Positions 8,786 through 17,755 of a stretch of DNA of 64,000 bases are shown piece after piece (the stretch's first letter is position 1; each line of letters starts with the position of its first letter). The notes beneath the pieces are model-generated. The model did no database searches and had not been told where the DNA came from. It saw nothing but the letters and a program-made list of their open reading frames with translations. Made by a program: the position numbers and the translations under genes. Origin of the DNA: PALSA-612 sp963776375. GTDB lineage: Bacteria > Actinomycetota > Thermoleophilia > Gaiellales > Gaiellaceae. The stretch spans positions 744,001 to 808,000 of the forward strand of contig CAVZMF010000002.1 of the NCBI GenBank assembly GCA_963776375.1. The letters are read 5' to 3'.

Positions 8786-9574
8786 CTAGGGACCTGTCGC
8801 TGCCGGCGGCAGTGCCATCGAGGCCCGCAGCGCCTTCAACGGCGTATCCGGGACGGTGATCAGCCCGCGGGTCGGGCGGTCGAGATCGAAGGTCACGAGC
8901 AACAACAGCGTGACGAGCGCGGCCGCAAGGATCATCGGTAAGAGCCCACGACCGAGCACGGCGAGATACATGCCGAGCAGCCCGAGCGCGATCGCTGCCC
9001 CGAACACCTCCAGTGCCAGGACGGCGCCGGGCACCCGATTGTTGAGAGCCGAGATGCGGACGGTCTGCTGGTCGATCATGGAGTTCAGGCTGTCGACATA
9101 GAGGCGTGGTGCGCTCGCCACGGGAGCGCCGACCAGCGACTCCCCCGCGAGCCGCCACAGCTTCCGTTGCACGACGCCTTCGGCGGCGGCCGTGCGCTTC
9201 TCGGCCTCGCTCGCCGGCACCTCGTGCGATACGTGCAGGGCGTAATCCGTATAGCGGCGGAGCAGGTCGAGCGACCGACTCCGTACCGGTTCGGACAGCG
9301 TCTGGGCGCGGAGGTAGGTCGTCCCGATCGCGTTTGCCTCCGAGACGACGGCGGCTCGTCGGTCCTCGTAGCGGCCCACGGCGAGCGTCAGCCCGAAGGC
9401 CAGGAGGAGCCCGACGACGCCCAGCAGCGCACCCTGCAGGACGCCGAACGGCTCCTTCAGCGTCTCCGAGTGCCTTCGCAGATAGCGACCGGTCGCGACA
9501 CCCAGCAGGGTCACGCCGAACACAACCGCAAAGACGATGAGCGCGAGCGCCCAACTGCTCAGCGAGAAGAACAC
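8786..9574 (-). CDS. DUF4239 (bestrophin-like) membrane protein
   Basis: This 262-residue membrane protein has two N-terminal helices (about 8-28 and 45-65) and two C-terminal helices (about 185-205 and 210-228), with a soluble helical middle. The layout, including the GVLQGALLGVVGLLLAFGLTLA segment and the RYEDRRAAVVSEANAIGTTYLR stretch after it, is typical of the DUF4239 family, which is distantly related to bestrophin channels. No transport function has been shown from sequence alone. The frame is clean with an ATG start. It lies between the tRNA and the GH99 gene with no obvious link to either. Confidence 0.75.
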   Translation of the reverse strand: MFFSLSSWALALIVFAVVFGVTLLGVATGRYLRRHSETLKEPFGVLQGALLGVVGLLLAFGLTLAVGRYEDRRAAVVSEANAIGTTYLRAQTLSEPVRSRSLDLLRRYTDYALHVSHEVPASEAEKRTAAAEGVVQRKLWRLAGESLVGAPVASAPRLYVDSLNSMIDQQTVRISALNNRVPGAVLALEVFGAAIALGLLGMYLAVLGRGLLPMILAAALVTLLLLVTFDLDRPTRGLITVPDTPLKALRASMALPPAATGP

Positions 9575-9696
9575 CGGCGCATCCTGCCAAGCCGATCCGG
9601 GACCGTGTAGACACGCGCGCCGGGCCGCCCGCGGAGCCCGGGCTCTCCCCCGGACGCAGCTCTGGCCGCGTGAAACGCGCCTACGAAGAAGGGGCT

Positions 9697-9723
9697 CATG
9701 GGGGAACCATGGTTTCCCCCATG
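9697..9723. repeat. dispersed palindrome, copy A
   Basis: Arms CATGGGGGAA and TTTCCCCCATG flank a CCATGG centre. The left flank GAAGAAGGGGCT matches the GAAGGAGGGGGC flank of the other copies at 13095, 26533 and 42454. It lies five bases past the 3' end of tRNA-Pro and could fold as a hairpin there. Confidence 0.8.
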
Positions 9724-9727
9724 CTCA

Positions 9728-9802
9728 TCGGGGCGGGCAGATTCGAACTGCCGACCTCTAGTCCCCCAGACTAGCGCGCTAACCAGGCTGCGCCACGCCC
9801 CG
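9728..9802 (-). tRNA. tRNA-Pro (GGG anticodon)
   Basis: The 75-nt cloverleaf folds fully. The acceptor stem pairs CGGGGCG with CGCCCCG, with A as discriminator base. The D arm is GCGC/GCGC, the anticodon stem CTAGT/ACTAG with loop CTGGGGG (anticodon GGG, reading CCC and CCU), and the T arm has TTCGAAT. The 3' CCA is not encoded, so the CCA-adding enzyme at 27791-30355 is needed. Confidence 0.95.
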
Positions 9803-9834
9803 TCCCAGGACTGTAGCGGCTGCGCGCGCTCCAC

Positions 9835-10098
9835 CTAGAACTGCGGCGTGCCCCCCCGACCACCCAATCCCTGCCTGAACGCCCACGCGCAGTCCGGGCA
9901 GCGCCAACGCCGGACCTCGCCGAGGTCGATGTGCTTCCCGGCGGTCGGCCACCATAGCCCCGGATGCCGGGCACACTCGATCTCGACGCCTGGAGCTTCA
10001 CGAAGTGCGTTCCAGTCCTGCGTGTCGAGCCGGCCGTCGGCGAAGTCATAGATCCCCTCCGCGAGGCCGAGCCCGGCCGGTAGCCGCACTCGCGTCAC
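9835..10098 (-). CDS. small protein with putative zinc site
   Basis: This 87-residue protein is not recognised. It has ECARHPGLWW, then RRWRCPDCAWAF. The three cysteines with one histidine could bind zinc, as in small ribbon proteins. The GTG start at 10098 is supported by GGGAGG about ten bases upstream. It is divergent from the M23 endopeptidase gene at 10266 and follows the tRNA on the other side. No membrane segment or signal peptide is present. The function is unknown. Confidence 0.55.
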   Translation of the reverse strand: MTRVRLPAGLGLAEGIYDFADGRLDTQDWNALREAPGVEIECARHPGLWWPTAGKHIDLGEVRRWRCPDCAWAFRQGLGGRGGTPQF

Positions 10099-10265
10099 GT
10101 GCTTCTTCCTCCCGCTGTGTCGCGTCGCTGCACCGCAGGAAGTTATCGGGCGAGCCGGGTGCGCTCTGGAGCGTCGAGCACCCGGTGGTCTTGGGTCTTG
10201 TCGATCTGCTCGGCGCTCGTGCCCGTCTCTCAAGGACTTCGCGCCCGGCGCCGAACAAGTCAACG

Positions 10266-11096
10266 ATGACGCGGTCTCGTGGACTCGCGGCCATCGTGGC
10301 TTTCCTCGGGGTATCGCTGGTCGTGCCTGCGGCCGCGCTTGCGATCGGCAGCCCGCGTGTCGCCGCGGTCCAGGTCGTCCTGCAGGCCAAGCATCTCTAC
10401 AACGGGGCGATCGACGGGGTGCAGGGCCCGCAGACGAAGGCGGCCCTCGCGGCGCTCGAGCAGCGGACCGGCCGGGCGGCGGACGACCTCGCCGGCCACG
10501 ACCTCGGCGATCGCCAACTCGTGCTCGGGGCGATCGGCGGCGACGTCGTCCAACTCCAGTTCCTGCTCGCCTGGCACGGCTTCCCCAACGGGACGATCGA
10601 CGGCGAGTTCGGAGAGCACACCCGGGCCGCACTGATTCGCTTCCAGCGCTGGGCGGGACTGCCTCCGGTGGGCATGGCCGGCCCGGCCACCGTGGCCGCG
10701 CTGCGCGAACCCGTGCCGGCCTGCCCGGTCGCGCTCGCGTGGCCGCTGCGCGCGAAGGTCGGCGACAGGTTCGGGCCGCGCGGAACGGGCTTCCACCCCG
10801 GGATCGACCTGCCCGCCGCCACGGGTACGCCGGTTCACGCCGCCGCCGTCGGCCGTGTGACGTTCGCGGGGCCGACGGTCGGCGGGTACGGCAACCTCGT
10901 GATCGTGAAGGGCGCGGGCGGTGTCGCGACGATGTACGCGCACCTCTCCCGCATCCTCGCCTACAAGGGCGAGGCCGTGACCGTCGGGTCGCTGCTGGGC
11001 CTCGTCGGTGCGAGCGGCGAGACGACGGGGCCGCACCTGCACTTCGAGGTACGCATCCGCGGAGCGGCGGTCGACCCGCTGCCGACGCTCGGTTAA
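10266..11096 (+). CDS. secreted M23 endopeptidase with two peptidoglycan-binding domains
   Basis: This is a cell-wall enzyme of the LytM type. After a signal peptide (residues 1-27) come two peptidoglycan_binding_1 domains (about 30-75 and 88-135, the second with GTIDGEFGEHTRAALIRFQRW). An M23 domain follows (about 155-270). The metal ligands are visible as H-x3-D in FHPGIDLP and HLHFE in GPHLHFEV. The family cuts peptide cross-links of peptidoglycan, but the exact bond is unknown. ATG start at 10266; longer in-frame starts upstream would destroy the signal peptide. It is transcribed alone, facing the HTH/proS operon. Confidence 0.9.
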   Translation: MTRSRGLAAIVAFLGVSLVVPAAALAIGSPRVAAVQVVLQAKHLYNGAIDGVQGPQTKAALAALEQRTGRAADDLAGHDLGDRQLVLGAIGGDVVQLQFLLAWHGFPNGTIDGEFGEHTRAALIRFQRWAGLPPVGMAGPATVAALREPVPACPVALAWPLRAKVGDRFGPRGTGFHPGIDLPAATGTPVHAAAVGRVTFAGPTVGGYGNLVIVKGAGGVATMYAHLSRILAYKGEAVTVGSLLGLVGASGETTGPHLHFEVRIRGAAVDPLPTLG

Positions 11097-11125
11097 GAGC
11101 TTTTTTCGTTAGGAGCTCTCAGCCG

Positions 11126-11429
11126 CTACTCGCCGCGGAGACGCCGATAGAGGCGATCCACCAGGTCGGGCATGCGCTCGAGGCCCGTCCGTGATCACCC
11201 TGATCCGGTACTCGAGGAAGTGCTCCGGCTCGACGCTGAGGCCCTTGGCCAGCTTCGCGATCACGTCGTTGGACGGCACCGGGCGGCTTCCGTGGACGAT
11301 GTGGTTCAGGTATCCGGCGGAGAGGCCGGTCTTCGCCGCCAGCCCCCGGTAGGTCGTACCGGTCTCGTCCATGAGCCGCTCGACCGTCGGCCCGAACGAG
11401 TCCTCGCTGAAGCGGCGCTTCTTGGGCAC
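11126..11429 (-). CDS. small XRE-type helix-turn-helix protein, one frameshift
   Basis: About 101 residues. The N-terminal part carries an XRE helix-turn-helix (YRGLAAKTGLSAGYLNHIVHG), and the C-terminal part reads LERMPDLVDRLYRRLRGE. The two parts are in different frames and join if one base near 11200 is skipped. Length (304) is 3n+1, which supports a single extra base. The GTG start is two bases after the proS stop, so it is the last gene of the proS transcript. DNA binding is expected, but targets are unknown. Confidence 0.65.
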
Positions 11430-11431
11430 GG

Positions 11432-13087
11432 CTACGCGAGCTCCCCGGGAGCGACGCGCCGCTCCTCGCCGGTCTCGCGGTCCTTCACGTCGACGAGCCC
11501 GTCCTCGAGGCTCTTCTTGCCGGCCGTGATCCGCAGCGGGACGCCGATCAGGTCGGCGTCGGCGAACTTCTCCCCCGCGCGGGCGTCGCGGTCGTCGAGG
11601 AGCACCGAGCGTCCGGCGGAGGACAGCACCTCGGCCGCGCGTGCCGCGATCTCCTCGGCGCCGGGCAGCGCGATCACGTGCGCATCGTACGGGGAAATCG
11701 ACTGCCGGCCACACGAGACCGTTCTCCTCCCCGCGCTGCTCGACCACCGCCGCCAGCGTCCGGGCCGGCCCGATCCCGTAGCTGCCCCCGAGCAGGGGCT
11801 TCTCGACACCGTCCTCGTCGAGGAACGTCGCCTCGAGCGGGCCGGAGTAGAAGCTGCCGAAGTTGAAGATGTGGCCGACCTCGATCGCCGTCCGGAACAC
11901 GAGCGCGCCGCCGCACTCCGGGCACGTGTCGCCCTCGTGCGGCTCGCGCAGGTCGGCGAAGCGGGGCTCGAAGTCACGTCCCGCCTCGACGCCGCGGAGG
12001 TGCCACCCGTCCCGGTTGGCGCCGGCGACGAACTGTCCTTCGCGCAGGGCCTCGTCGGCGATCACCTCGCCCGAGAAGCCGATCGGGCCGAGCGAGCCCG
12101 CCGCCGGCGCCGAAGGCGGCGCGGATCTCCTCGTCGCTCGCGGGGCGCGACTGTCCGGGGAGCGCGTCGTAGAGCTTCGTCTCGCTGAGCCGGTCGTCGC
12201 CGCGCACGAGCGCGAGCACGAGCGTGCCGTCGTCCTTGACGACGGGCATCGCCTTCGAGGTCGCGGACTCGTCGATGCCGAGGAACTCGGCCAGGCCCTC
12301 GATCGTCGTCACGCCGGGCGTCTCGATCTCCTCGGGCGCGTCGAGCGCGGTCGGGGAAGACGGGCTCACGCGGGATCGCGCGCGCAATCTCGAGGTCGCC
12401 CGCATAGTCGCCGTTCTCGCAGCGGACGAGGGTGTTCTCGCCGGAGCCCGAGGGGGCGAGGTAGTCGATGCTGAACTTGCCGCCCATGATCCCGCTCTCG
12501 GCCTGGACGTCGTATACCTCCAGGCCGCAGCGCACGAAGATCCGGTGGTACGCGGCGCGGTTCGCCTCGAAACTCGCCTTCACGCCTTCCTCGTCGCGGT
12601 CGAACGAGTAGCCGTCCTTCATGATGAACTCGCGGACGCGGAGGAGGCCGCCGCGGGGGCGCGGCTCGTCGCGGTCCTTGATCTCGAAGTGGTACCAGAG
12701 TTGCGGCAGCTCGCGGTACGAGCGGATCTCGCGCGCGTGGAAGGTGACGGTCTCCTCGTGCGTCAGCGGCAGGATGTAGTGGCGCCCGTTGCGGTCCTGC
12801 AGGTGGAAGATCTCCGGGATCTTGATGCGGCCGCTCGTCTCCCAGAGCTCCGCCGGCGTCAGCACCGGCATCAGCATCTCCTGCCCTCCGATCGCGTCCA
12901 TCTCCTCGCGGATGATCTGCTCGATCCGCCGGTGCACCCGCCAGCCGAGCGGCAGGAACGTCCACAAGCCGGCCGAGACCTGGCGGATGAAGCCGCCGCG
13001 GACGAGCAGCTTGTGCGACAGCGCCTCCGCGTCGGAAGGCGCCTCGCGCAGCGTCGGAAGGAAAAGCTTCGAAGCCCGGGCGATCAT
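11432..13087 (-). CDS. proS: prolyl-tRNA synthetase, three frameshifts in this assembly
   Basis: ProS charges tRNA-Pro with proline (class II aaRS). The read order is motif 1 (FLPLGWRVHRRIEQIIREEM), motif 2 (YHFEIKDRDEPRPRGGLLRVREF), the editing (INS) domain (about residues 235-390), motif 3 (GSYGIGPARTLAAVVEQ) and the anticodon-binding domain. This is the bacterial long form, about 551 residues. Single extra bases near 12353-12356, 12097-12099 and 11704 break the frame; each is inside or next to a G/C run. An essential gene cannot be broken three times, so these are almost surely sequence errors. ATG start at 13087, next to repeat B. Confidence 0.9.
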
Positions 13088-13252
13088 CGTTCAGCGTGGG
13101 GGAACCCATGGTTCCCCCACGCGCCCCCTCCTTCTTGTCGGCGCGTCGCGAGTGGCTCGTGTGCTCCGGCGAGAGCGCGGTCTCGCCTCCGCACGCGGAA
13201 GGCTGGTGCTGCACACGTGTGAAAGAGCTTCCAAGCCCGGGCGATCATCGTT
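13061..13252. repeat. 31-bp direct repeat of the proS start region
   Basis: Bases 13061-13091 (covering the proS start codon and first eight codons) recur at 13221-13252 with one mismatch and one extra base. The pair brackets about 130 bases that contain palindrome copy B. The upstream copy also carries an in-frame ATG with the same first codons. Confidence 0.85.
13095..13121. repeat. dispersed palindrome, copy B
   Basis: Arms CGTGGGGGAAC and GTTCCCCCACG flank a central CCATG, followed by GCGCCCCCTCCTTC, the shared flank of the family. It lies between the ispG stop and the proS start, eight bases from the proS ATG. Confidence 0.85.
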
Positions 13253-13266
13253 GTCGCCTGAGGCTA

Positions 13267-14432
13267 CTAGGACTCGACCGGCACCGGGGCCGGCTGGGAC
13301 TCGAGCGGGATCTCGGACATCTCGGCCATGGCCAGCGCAGCCGGCTTGGCCATCTTCAGCCGCTTCGGACGGTTCATGCCGTCCGCGATCCACCTGTCGA
13401 TCTCGTGGAAGAGCTCGTCGATCAGGATGTCCGAGGAGACCTTCTTGAGCACACGGCCGTGCGCGTAGACGAAGCCGACGTCGCGGCCCCCGGCGATCCC
13501 GAAGTCGGCGTCGCCCGCCTCGCCCGGACCGTTGACGGCGCAGCCGAGCACGGCGACCTCGATGTGCTGCGGGTAGGCCTTGAGCCGTTCCTCGACGACC
13601 ACGGCGAGGTTCTCGACGCCGACGTTGTCGCGCCCGCACGACGGGCAGGCGATCATGATCGGGCCCCGCTCGCGCAGGCCGAGCGCCTTGAGGATCTCCC
13701 AGGCGGTCTCGACCTCCTTGACCGGGTCGGCGGTGAGCGAGACCGCGCATGGTGTCGCCGATGCCGTCGACGAGCAGCGCGCCCATGCCGACCGCGCTCT
13801 TGATCGAGCCGGAGAACGGCGTGCCCGCCTCGGTCACGCCCAGGTGCAGCGGGTAGGGCACCTTGTCCGAGAGCATGCGGTAGGCCCGGATCATCGTCGG
13901 CACGTGGCTCGACTTGACCGAGATCTTGAAGTCGTGGAAGTCGAGCTTCTCGAGCAGCTCGACCTCCTCCATCGCGGCGGCGACGAGCGCCTCGGCCTGG
14001 TCCTTCTGGGCAACGCCCGCGAGATGCTTGGGCAGCGAGCCGGAGTTGGCGCCGATGCGCATCGGCGTGCCCTTCTTCTTTGCGGCCTTGACGACCATCT
14101 CGACCTTGTCCGGGCCGCCGATGTTCCCCGGGTTGATCCGGACGGCCGCGACGCCCGCGTCGATCGCGCGCAGGGCCAGCGAGGCGTTGAAGTGGATGTC
14201 GGCGATGACGGGAATCGGCGACAGCCGAACGAGCAGCGGCAGCGCGTCGGCGTCCTCGGACTTCGGCACGGCCACCCGCACGATCTCGCAGCCCGCCGAC
14301 GCGAGCGCGCCGATCTGGCCCATGGTCGCCTCGACGTCGTGCGTCTTCGTCAGCGTCATGGACTGGACGACGACGGGAGCGCCGCCGCCGATCGGCGACG
14401 CCGCCGACGGTGATCGATCGCTTGCTTGCCAC
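13267..14432 (-). CDS. ispG: 4-hydroxy-3-methylbut-2-enyl diphosphate synthase (flavodoxin/ferredoxin), two frameshifts
   Basis: IspG makes HMBPP from MEcPP in the MEP isoprenoid pathway with a [4Fe-4S] cluster. The read includes PIGGGAPVVVQSMTLT near the start, then INPGNIGGPDKV. The C-terminal cluster ligands are present as CPSCGR and VLGCAVNGPGE (three cysteines). One extra base at about 14396 and one at 13743 must be skipped; length is 3n+2, as expected. GTG start at 14432. The last 30 residues are Ala/Pro/Met-rich. It is in the conserved order dxr-rseP-ispG-proS, though 183 bases separate it from rseP, which suggests its own promoter. Confidence 0.9.
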
Positions 14433-14615
14433 GCCGTCCTAGCTTATCGGGCTCCCCGGACCGGCCTTGTAACACAGTGTTGCAAGGTGGTGATGGTGTT
14501 CGTTCGACGCCGCGACCGACATGGCGGGCGCCGCTCACTCGCGCCAGTCCCCAAGAAGTTGCCGAGCGAAGTCACCATGGCGGCCGGCGAAGCCGGCACC
14601 GGACTTCGTTCGGCT
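14433..14615 (-). promoter_or_regulatory. likely promoter region of ispG with an operator-like palindrome
   Basis: At 14465-14487 the arms CCTTGTAACAC and GTGTTGCAAGG surround one central base, with one mismatch in eleven pairs. On the minus strand TTACAA then GATAAG, 18 bases apart, could be a weak -35/-10 pair, so the palindrome would overlap the -35 element. This layout suits a TetR-type or similar dimeric repressor. No regulator gene is adjacent. Confidence 0.5.
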
Positions 14616-15819
14616 TTAGCCGCCGCCGAGGCGGCTCACGTCGTTCGAGAGGCCGACGACGAACAGCAGCAGCACGATCGCGATCCCGATGGCCGACACC
14701 CGCTCGTAGACCTCTCGGGCGATCGCCCGGCCCCGGATGCCTTCGAGCAGCGAGAAGGCGATGTGGCCCCCGTCGAGCGGAAGTAGTGGCAGCAGATTGA
14801 GCAGCGCCAGCGAGAGGCTGATGAACGCGAGCACCGAGAGGTACGAGGCCCAGCCGTAGTGCACGGCGTCGGCGCTGCGCTTGACGATTCCGCCGGGGCC
14901 GGAGATCTGGTTGCGCTCCTTGCTGCGGAAGATGCCGCCGAGAGCCTTGATCGTGTCGCGCGAAACGGTCCCGGTCGTCTTGACCGACTGCCAGATCGCC
15001 CCGCCGAAGCCGAGCGGCTGGCCTGCGAGCGCGAAGCCGAGTCGGTAGCGATCGTCGCTCTCCTTCTTCGGCCGCTCCGGCTTGAGCACGATCAGCTGGC
15101 CGTTCCTGACCACGAGCAGCCGGATCGGCCGGCCCTTCGAGGCCGAGATGCTGTCGGAGATCATGCTCGGCGTCACGGCGCGGCCGTCGATGGCGACGAC
15201 GCGGTCGCCGACCTCGAGACCGGCGGCCTTGGCCCGACTGTCGGGCAGCACCGTCGCGACCTTCGTGGTCGGGTTCCACCCGGCCGTCATGAACACGATC
15301 GCGAACAGCACGACGGCGAAGACGAGGTTTGTCACCGGGCCGGCTGCGATCGCCGTGACGCGCTTCCACGTCGGCGCCCGCCAGTAGGCCTGCGGCGAGA
15401 GCGCGTCCTCGAGGTCGGTGACCTGCTTGTCGATCGGCGGCACGCCGAGCTCGAGCGCCCGCTGGTGGAACTCGGCCAGCCGGAGCTTCGCCGTCTCGTA
15501 GTCCTCCGCGGCGAGCGAGCGCTTGAGTCGCTCCGCAGGGCCGACGAGCTCCGGGGCTGCGTGGAGCGCACGCGAGAAGACGAGGTCGACGTCCTTCGCG
15601 GCCGGACGGTGCATCCCCGGGATGCGGACGTAGCCGCCGAGCGGGATGGCGCCGAGGCCGTACTCGATGCCGTTCCGCGTCGTCTTCGAGGACCGCGGGC
15701 GGGAAGCCGACGTAGAACTTCCTCGGCCGCATCCCGACCGCCAGCGAGGCGAAGAAGTGGCCGCACTCGTGGATGAGCACGAGGAAGGCGAGGCCGAGGA
15801 TGGCGATGGCGATACTCAT
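14616..15819 (-). CDS. rseP: site-2 (RIP) metalloprotease RseP, one frameshift
   Basis: RseP cuts membrane-spanning anti-sigma factors inside the bilayer. The N-terminal HECGH (zinc site) lies in the first helix, then GFPPAVL and IPLGGYVRIPGMH, a PDZ domain (about residues 180-255), and the C-terminal NLLPLLPLDGGHI motif with the third zinc ligand. The protein is about 400 residues. One extra base at about 15687 must be skipped (CTCGAAG read as CTCAAG). ATG start at 15819 overlaps the dxr stop by ATGA. The insert between the two zinc motifs contains a helical segment (SLAAEDYETAKLRLAEF) that is seen in actinobacterial homologues. Confidence 0.9.
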
Positions 15820-16877
15820 GCCGGCTGCAGCGCAGTCTCCGCGATCCGGCGCGCCTCCGCGTCGGCGGAGGTCAGCTCGTCGAGGTCGGACGCGGGAGCG
15901 CCGTCGACGGTGTCGAGCGTGCGCTCGACCGTCTCGGCGATCTCGAGGAAGCCGACGCGCCCGTCGAGGAAGGCCGCGACGGCGACCTCGTTGGCGGCGT
16001 TGAAGGCGCAGGGATAGGCCCCGCCGCGCATTCCCGCCTCGCGGGCCAGGGTCAGGAGCGGGAACGTGTCCGGGTCGGGCGCGTGAAACTCGAGGGTCAG
16101 ACCGGACGCGAGGTCGAGGGCCGGCACCGGCGTGGCGGCGCGCTCGGGATAGGTGAGCGCGTAGGAGATGGGCACGCGCATGTCCGGGTAGCCGAGGTGT
16201 GCGAGCGCCGCGCCGTCCCGGAAGCGGACGATCGAGTGCACGACCGAGGTCGGATGGACGACGATCTCGATCTGCTCGTACGGCACGCCAAAGAGGAAAT
16301 GCGCCTCGATCAGCTCGAGTCCTTTGTTGGCGAGCGTCGCGGAGTCGATGGTGATCTTCGGGCCCATGTTCCAGGTCGGGTGCGCGAGCGCCTCCGCCGG
16401 GGTCACGCCGGTCAGCTCCTCGCCGCTCTTTCCCCGGAAGGGGCCGCCCGACGCGGTCAACACCAGGGATTCGATTGCTGCGGGCGATCGGTTTTCCAGG
16501 CACTGGAACAGGGCGGAGTGCTCGCTGTCGACCGGCAGCAGCCGGCCTCCTCCCCGCTCCCACGCGTCCAGCGCCAGCGCGCCTGCTGCGACGAGGCTCT
16601 CCTTGTTCGCGAGCGCGAGATCGGCGCCGCGCTCGAGCGTCCACAGCGTCGCGGGCAGGCCCGCGAAGCCGACGACGGCGTTGAGGACGACGTCCGGCTC
16701 GGCGCGCTCGAGCAGCTCGACGAGGTCGCCGCCGACCTGCGTCAACGGCGCGAGGCCGTCGATCGGCTGCGTGCCGGAGGCGGCGGCGACGAGCTCGAGT
16801 TCTGGATGTGCGTCGACGATCTCGAGCGCCTGCCGGCCGATCGAACCGGTGGCGCCCAGGAGGGCAATGCGCTTCAC
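15816..16877 (-). CDS. dxr: 1-deoxy-D-xylulose 5-phosphate reductoisomerase
   Basis: Dxr makes MEP from DXP with NADPH, the committed step of the isoprenoid pathway that ispG continues. The NADPH motif GATGSIGRQALEI is at residues 8-20. LANKESLVAAG, TASGGPFRG, HPTWNMGPKITIDSATLANKGLE and the C-terminal FNAANEVAVAAFLDG region are all present. Length (353) is slightly short of the usual 380-400, but nothing conserved is missing. GTG start at 16877; an ATG four bases upstream is out of frame. The stop overlaps rseP. The frame is intact, unlike both downstream neighbours. Confidence 0.95.
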   Translation of the reverse strand: MKRIALLGATGSIGRQALEIVDAHPELELVAAASGTQPIDGLAPLTQVGGDLVELLERAEPDVVLNAVVGFAGLPATLWTLERGADLALANKESLVAAGALALDAWERGGGRLLPVDSEHSALFQCLENRSPAAIESLVLTASGGPFRGKSGEELTGVTPAEALAHPTWNMGPKITIDSATLANKGLELIEAHFLFGVPYEQIEIVVHPTSVVHSIVRFRDGAALAHLGYPDMRVPISYALTYPERAATPVPALDLASGLTLEFHAPDPDTFPLLTLAREAGMRGGAYPCAFNAANEVAVAAFLDGRVGFLEIAETVERTLDTVDGAPASDLDELTSADAEARRIAETALQPA

Positions 16878-16895
16878 CCATCCAGTGTAGGGACC

Positions 16896-17696
16896 TCAGG
16901 AGGTGAAGGCGAGAATCGCGTAGTAGCTCGCGACCGAGGCGAAGAGGATCGAGTCGAGCCGGTCGAGCACGCCGCCGTGGCCGCCGAGCAGCTGGCCAGT
17001 GTCCTTGACAGACATGTCCCGCTTGAGCATCGACTCGAACAGGTCGCCGGCCGGGGCGGCGGCGGCGATGACGACGCCGAGCAGGAGCGCCTGGCCGATC
17101 GACAGGTAGGTGGCACGGTCGTGGTACAGGGAGACGAAGGTCACGAAGACGCAGGCGGCGGTGCCGACGAGGAAGCCTTCGAGCGTCTTCCCGGGCGACA
17201 GCGCCGGCGCGAGCTTGTGGCGGCCGAGCAGGCGGCCGCCGATGTACGCGAACGTGTCGTCGGAGAAGACCGCGAGCAGCATCGTGAAGGCCGCCAGCCG
17301 CCCGTGCTCGGGGATGTCGCGCAGGAGCAGCACGAAGCCGAGCCCGAAGCCGATCCAGGCCGGCCCGAGCAGCGTCGTCCCCACGCTGACCGTGGCGGAG
17401 CCGCTCGTGCCGCCGAGGCCCTTGAGCAGGAAGGCGAGCGCGATCGTCGCCAGCAGCGCGCCGAGCGCCCAGGTCATCGTGCTCACCTGGATCGCGAACA
17501 GGATCCCGATCAGGCCGGCGTGCCCCGCGATCCCGATCGGCCTCAATGGCCGCGTCATGGCGTAGAACTCGTGCAGCGCGAGGGTGCCGGCCACGAGGAC
17601 GAGCACGAACAGGTACCAGTGGCCGAGCCAGACGAAGCCGAGGACGAGCGGCAGCCCGACGGCGGCGATCAGCACGCGCGACCAGAGGTTGCTCAT
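16896..17696 (-). CDS. cdsA: phosphatidate cytidylyltransferase
   Basis: CdsA makes CDP-diacylglycerol from phosphatidate and CTP, the substrate of PgsA at 3208-3801. It has about seven membrane helices. The family signature is complete: SMLKRDMSVKDTGQLLGGHGG followed by VLDRLDS near the C-terminus. 266 residues from ATG 17696. It sits between uppS and dxr in the standard actinobacterial order. Upstream frames are open because of GC content but belong to uppS on another frame. Confidence 0.93.
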   Translation of the reverse strand: MSNLWSRVLIAAVGLPLVLGFVWLGHWYLFVLVLVAGTLALHEFYAMTRPLRPIGIAGHAGLIGILFAIQVSTMTWALGALLATIALAFLLKGLGGTSGSATVSVGTTLLGPAWIGFGLGFVLLLRDIPEHGRLAAFTMLLAVFSDDTFAYIGGRLLGRHKLAPALSPGKTLEGFLVGTAACVFVTFVSLYHDRATYLSIGQALLLGVVIAAAAPAGDLFESMLKRDMSVKDTGQLLGGHGGVLDRLDSILFASVASYYAILAFTS

Positions 17697-17755
17697 CGTC
17701 CCCGGCGGACGGGTGTACGCCCGGGAGGAGGCGCGCGCCGGCTGCGGCCCGGTCG

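Noticed and set aside
11432..14432. Programmed +1 frameshifting in proS and ispG.
   Set aside because: No shared slippery motif or stop codon context is seen at the sites, and they occur in many unrelated genes. Insertion-biased read error explains them better, although the bias is reported as a finding.
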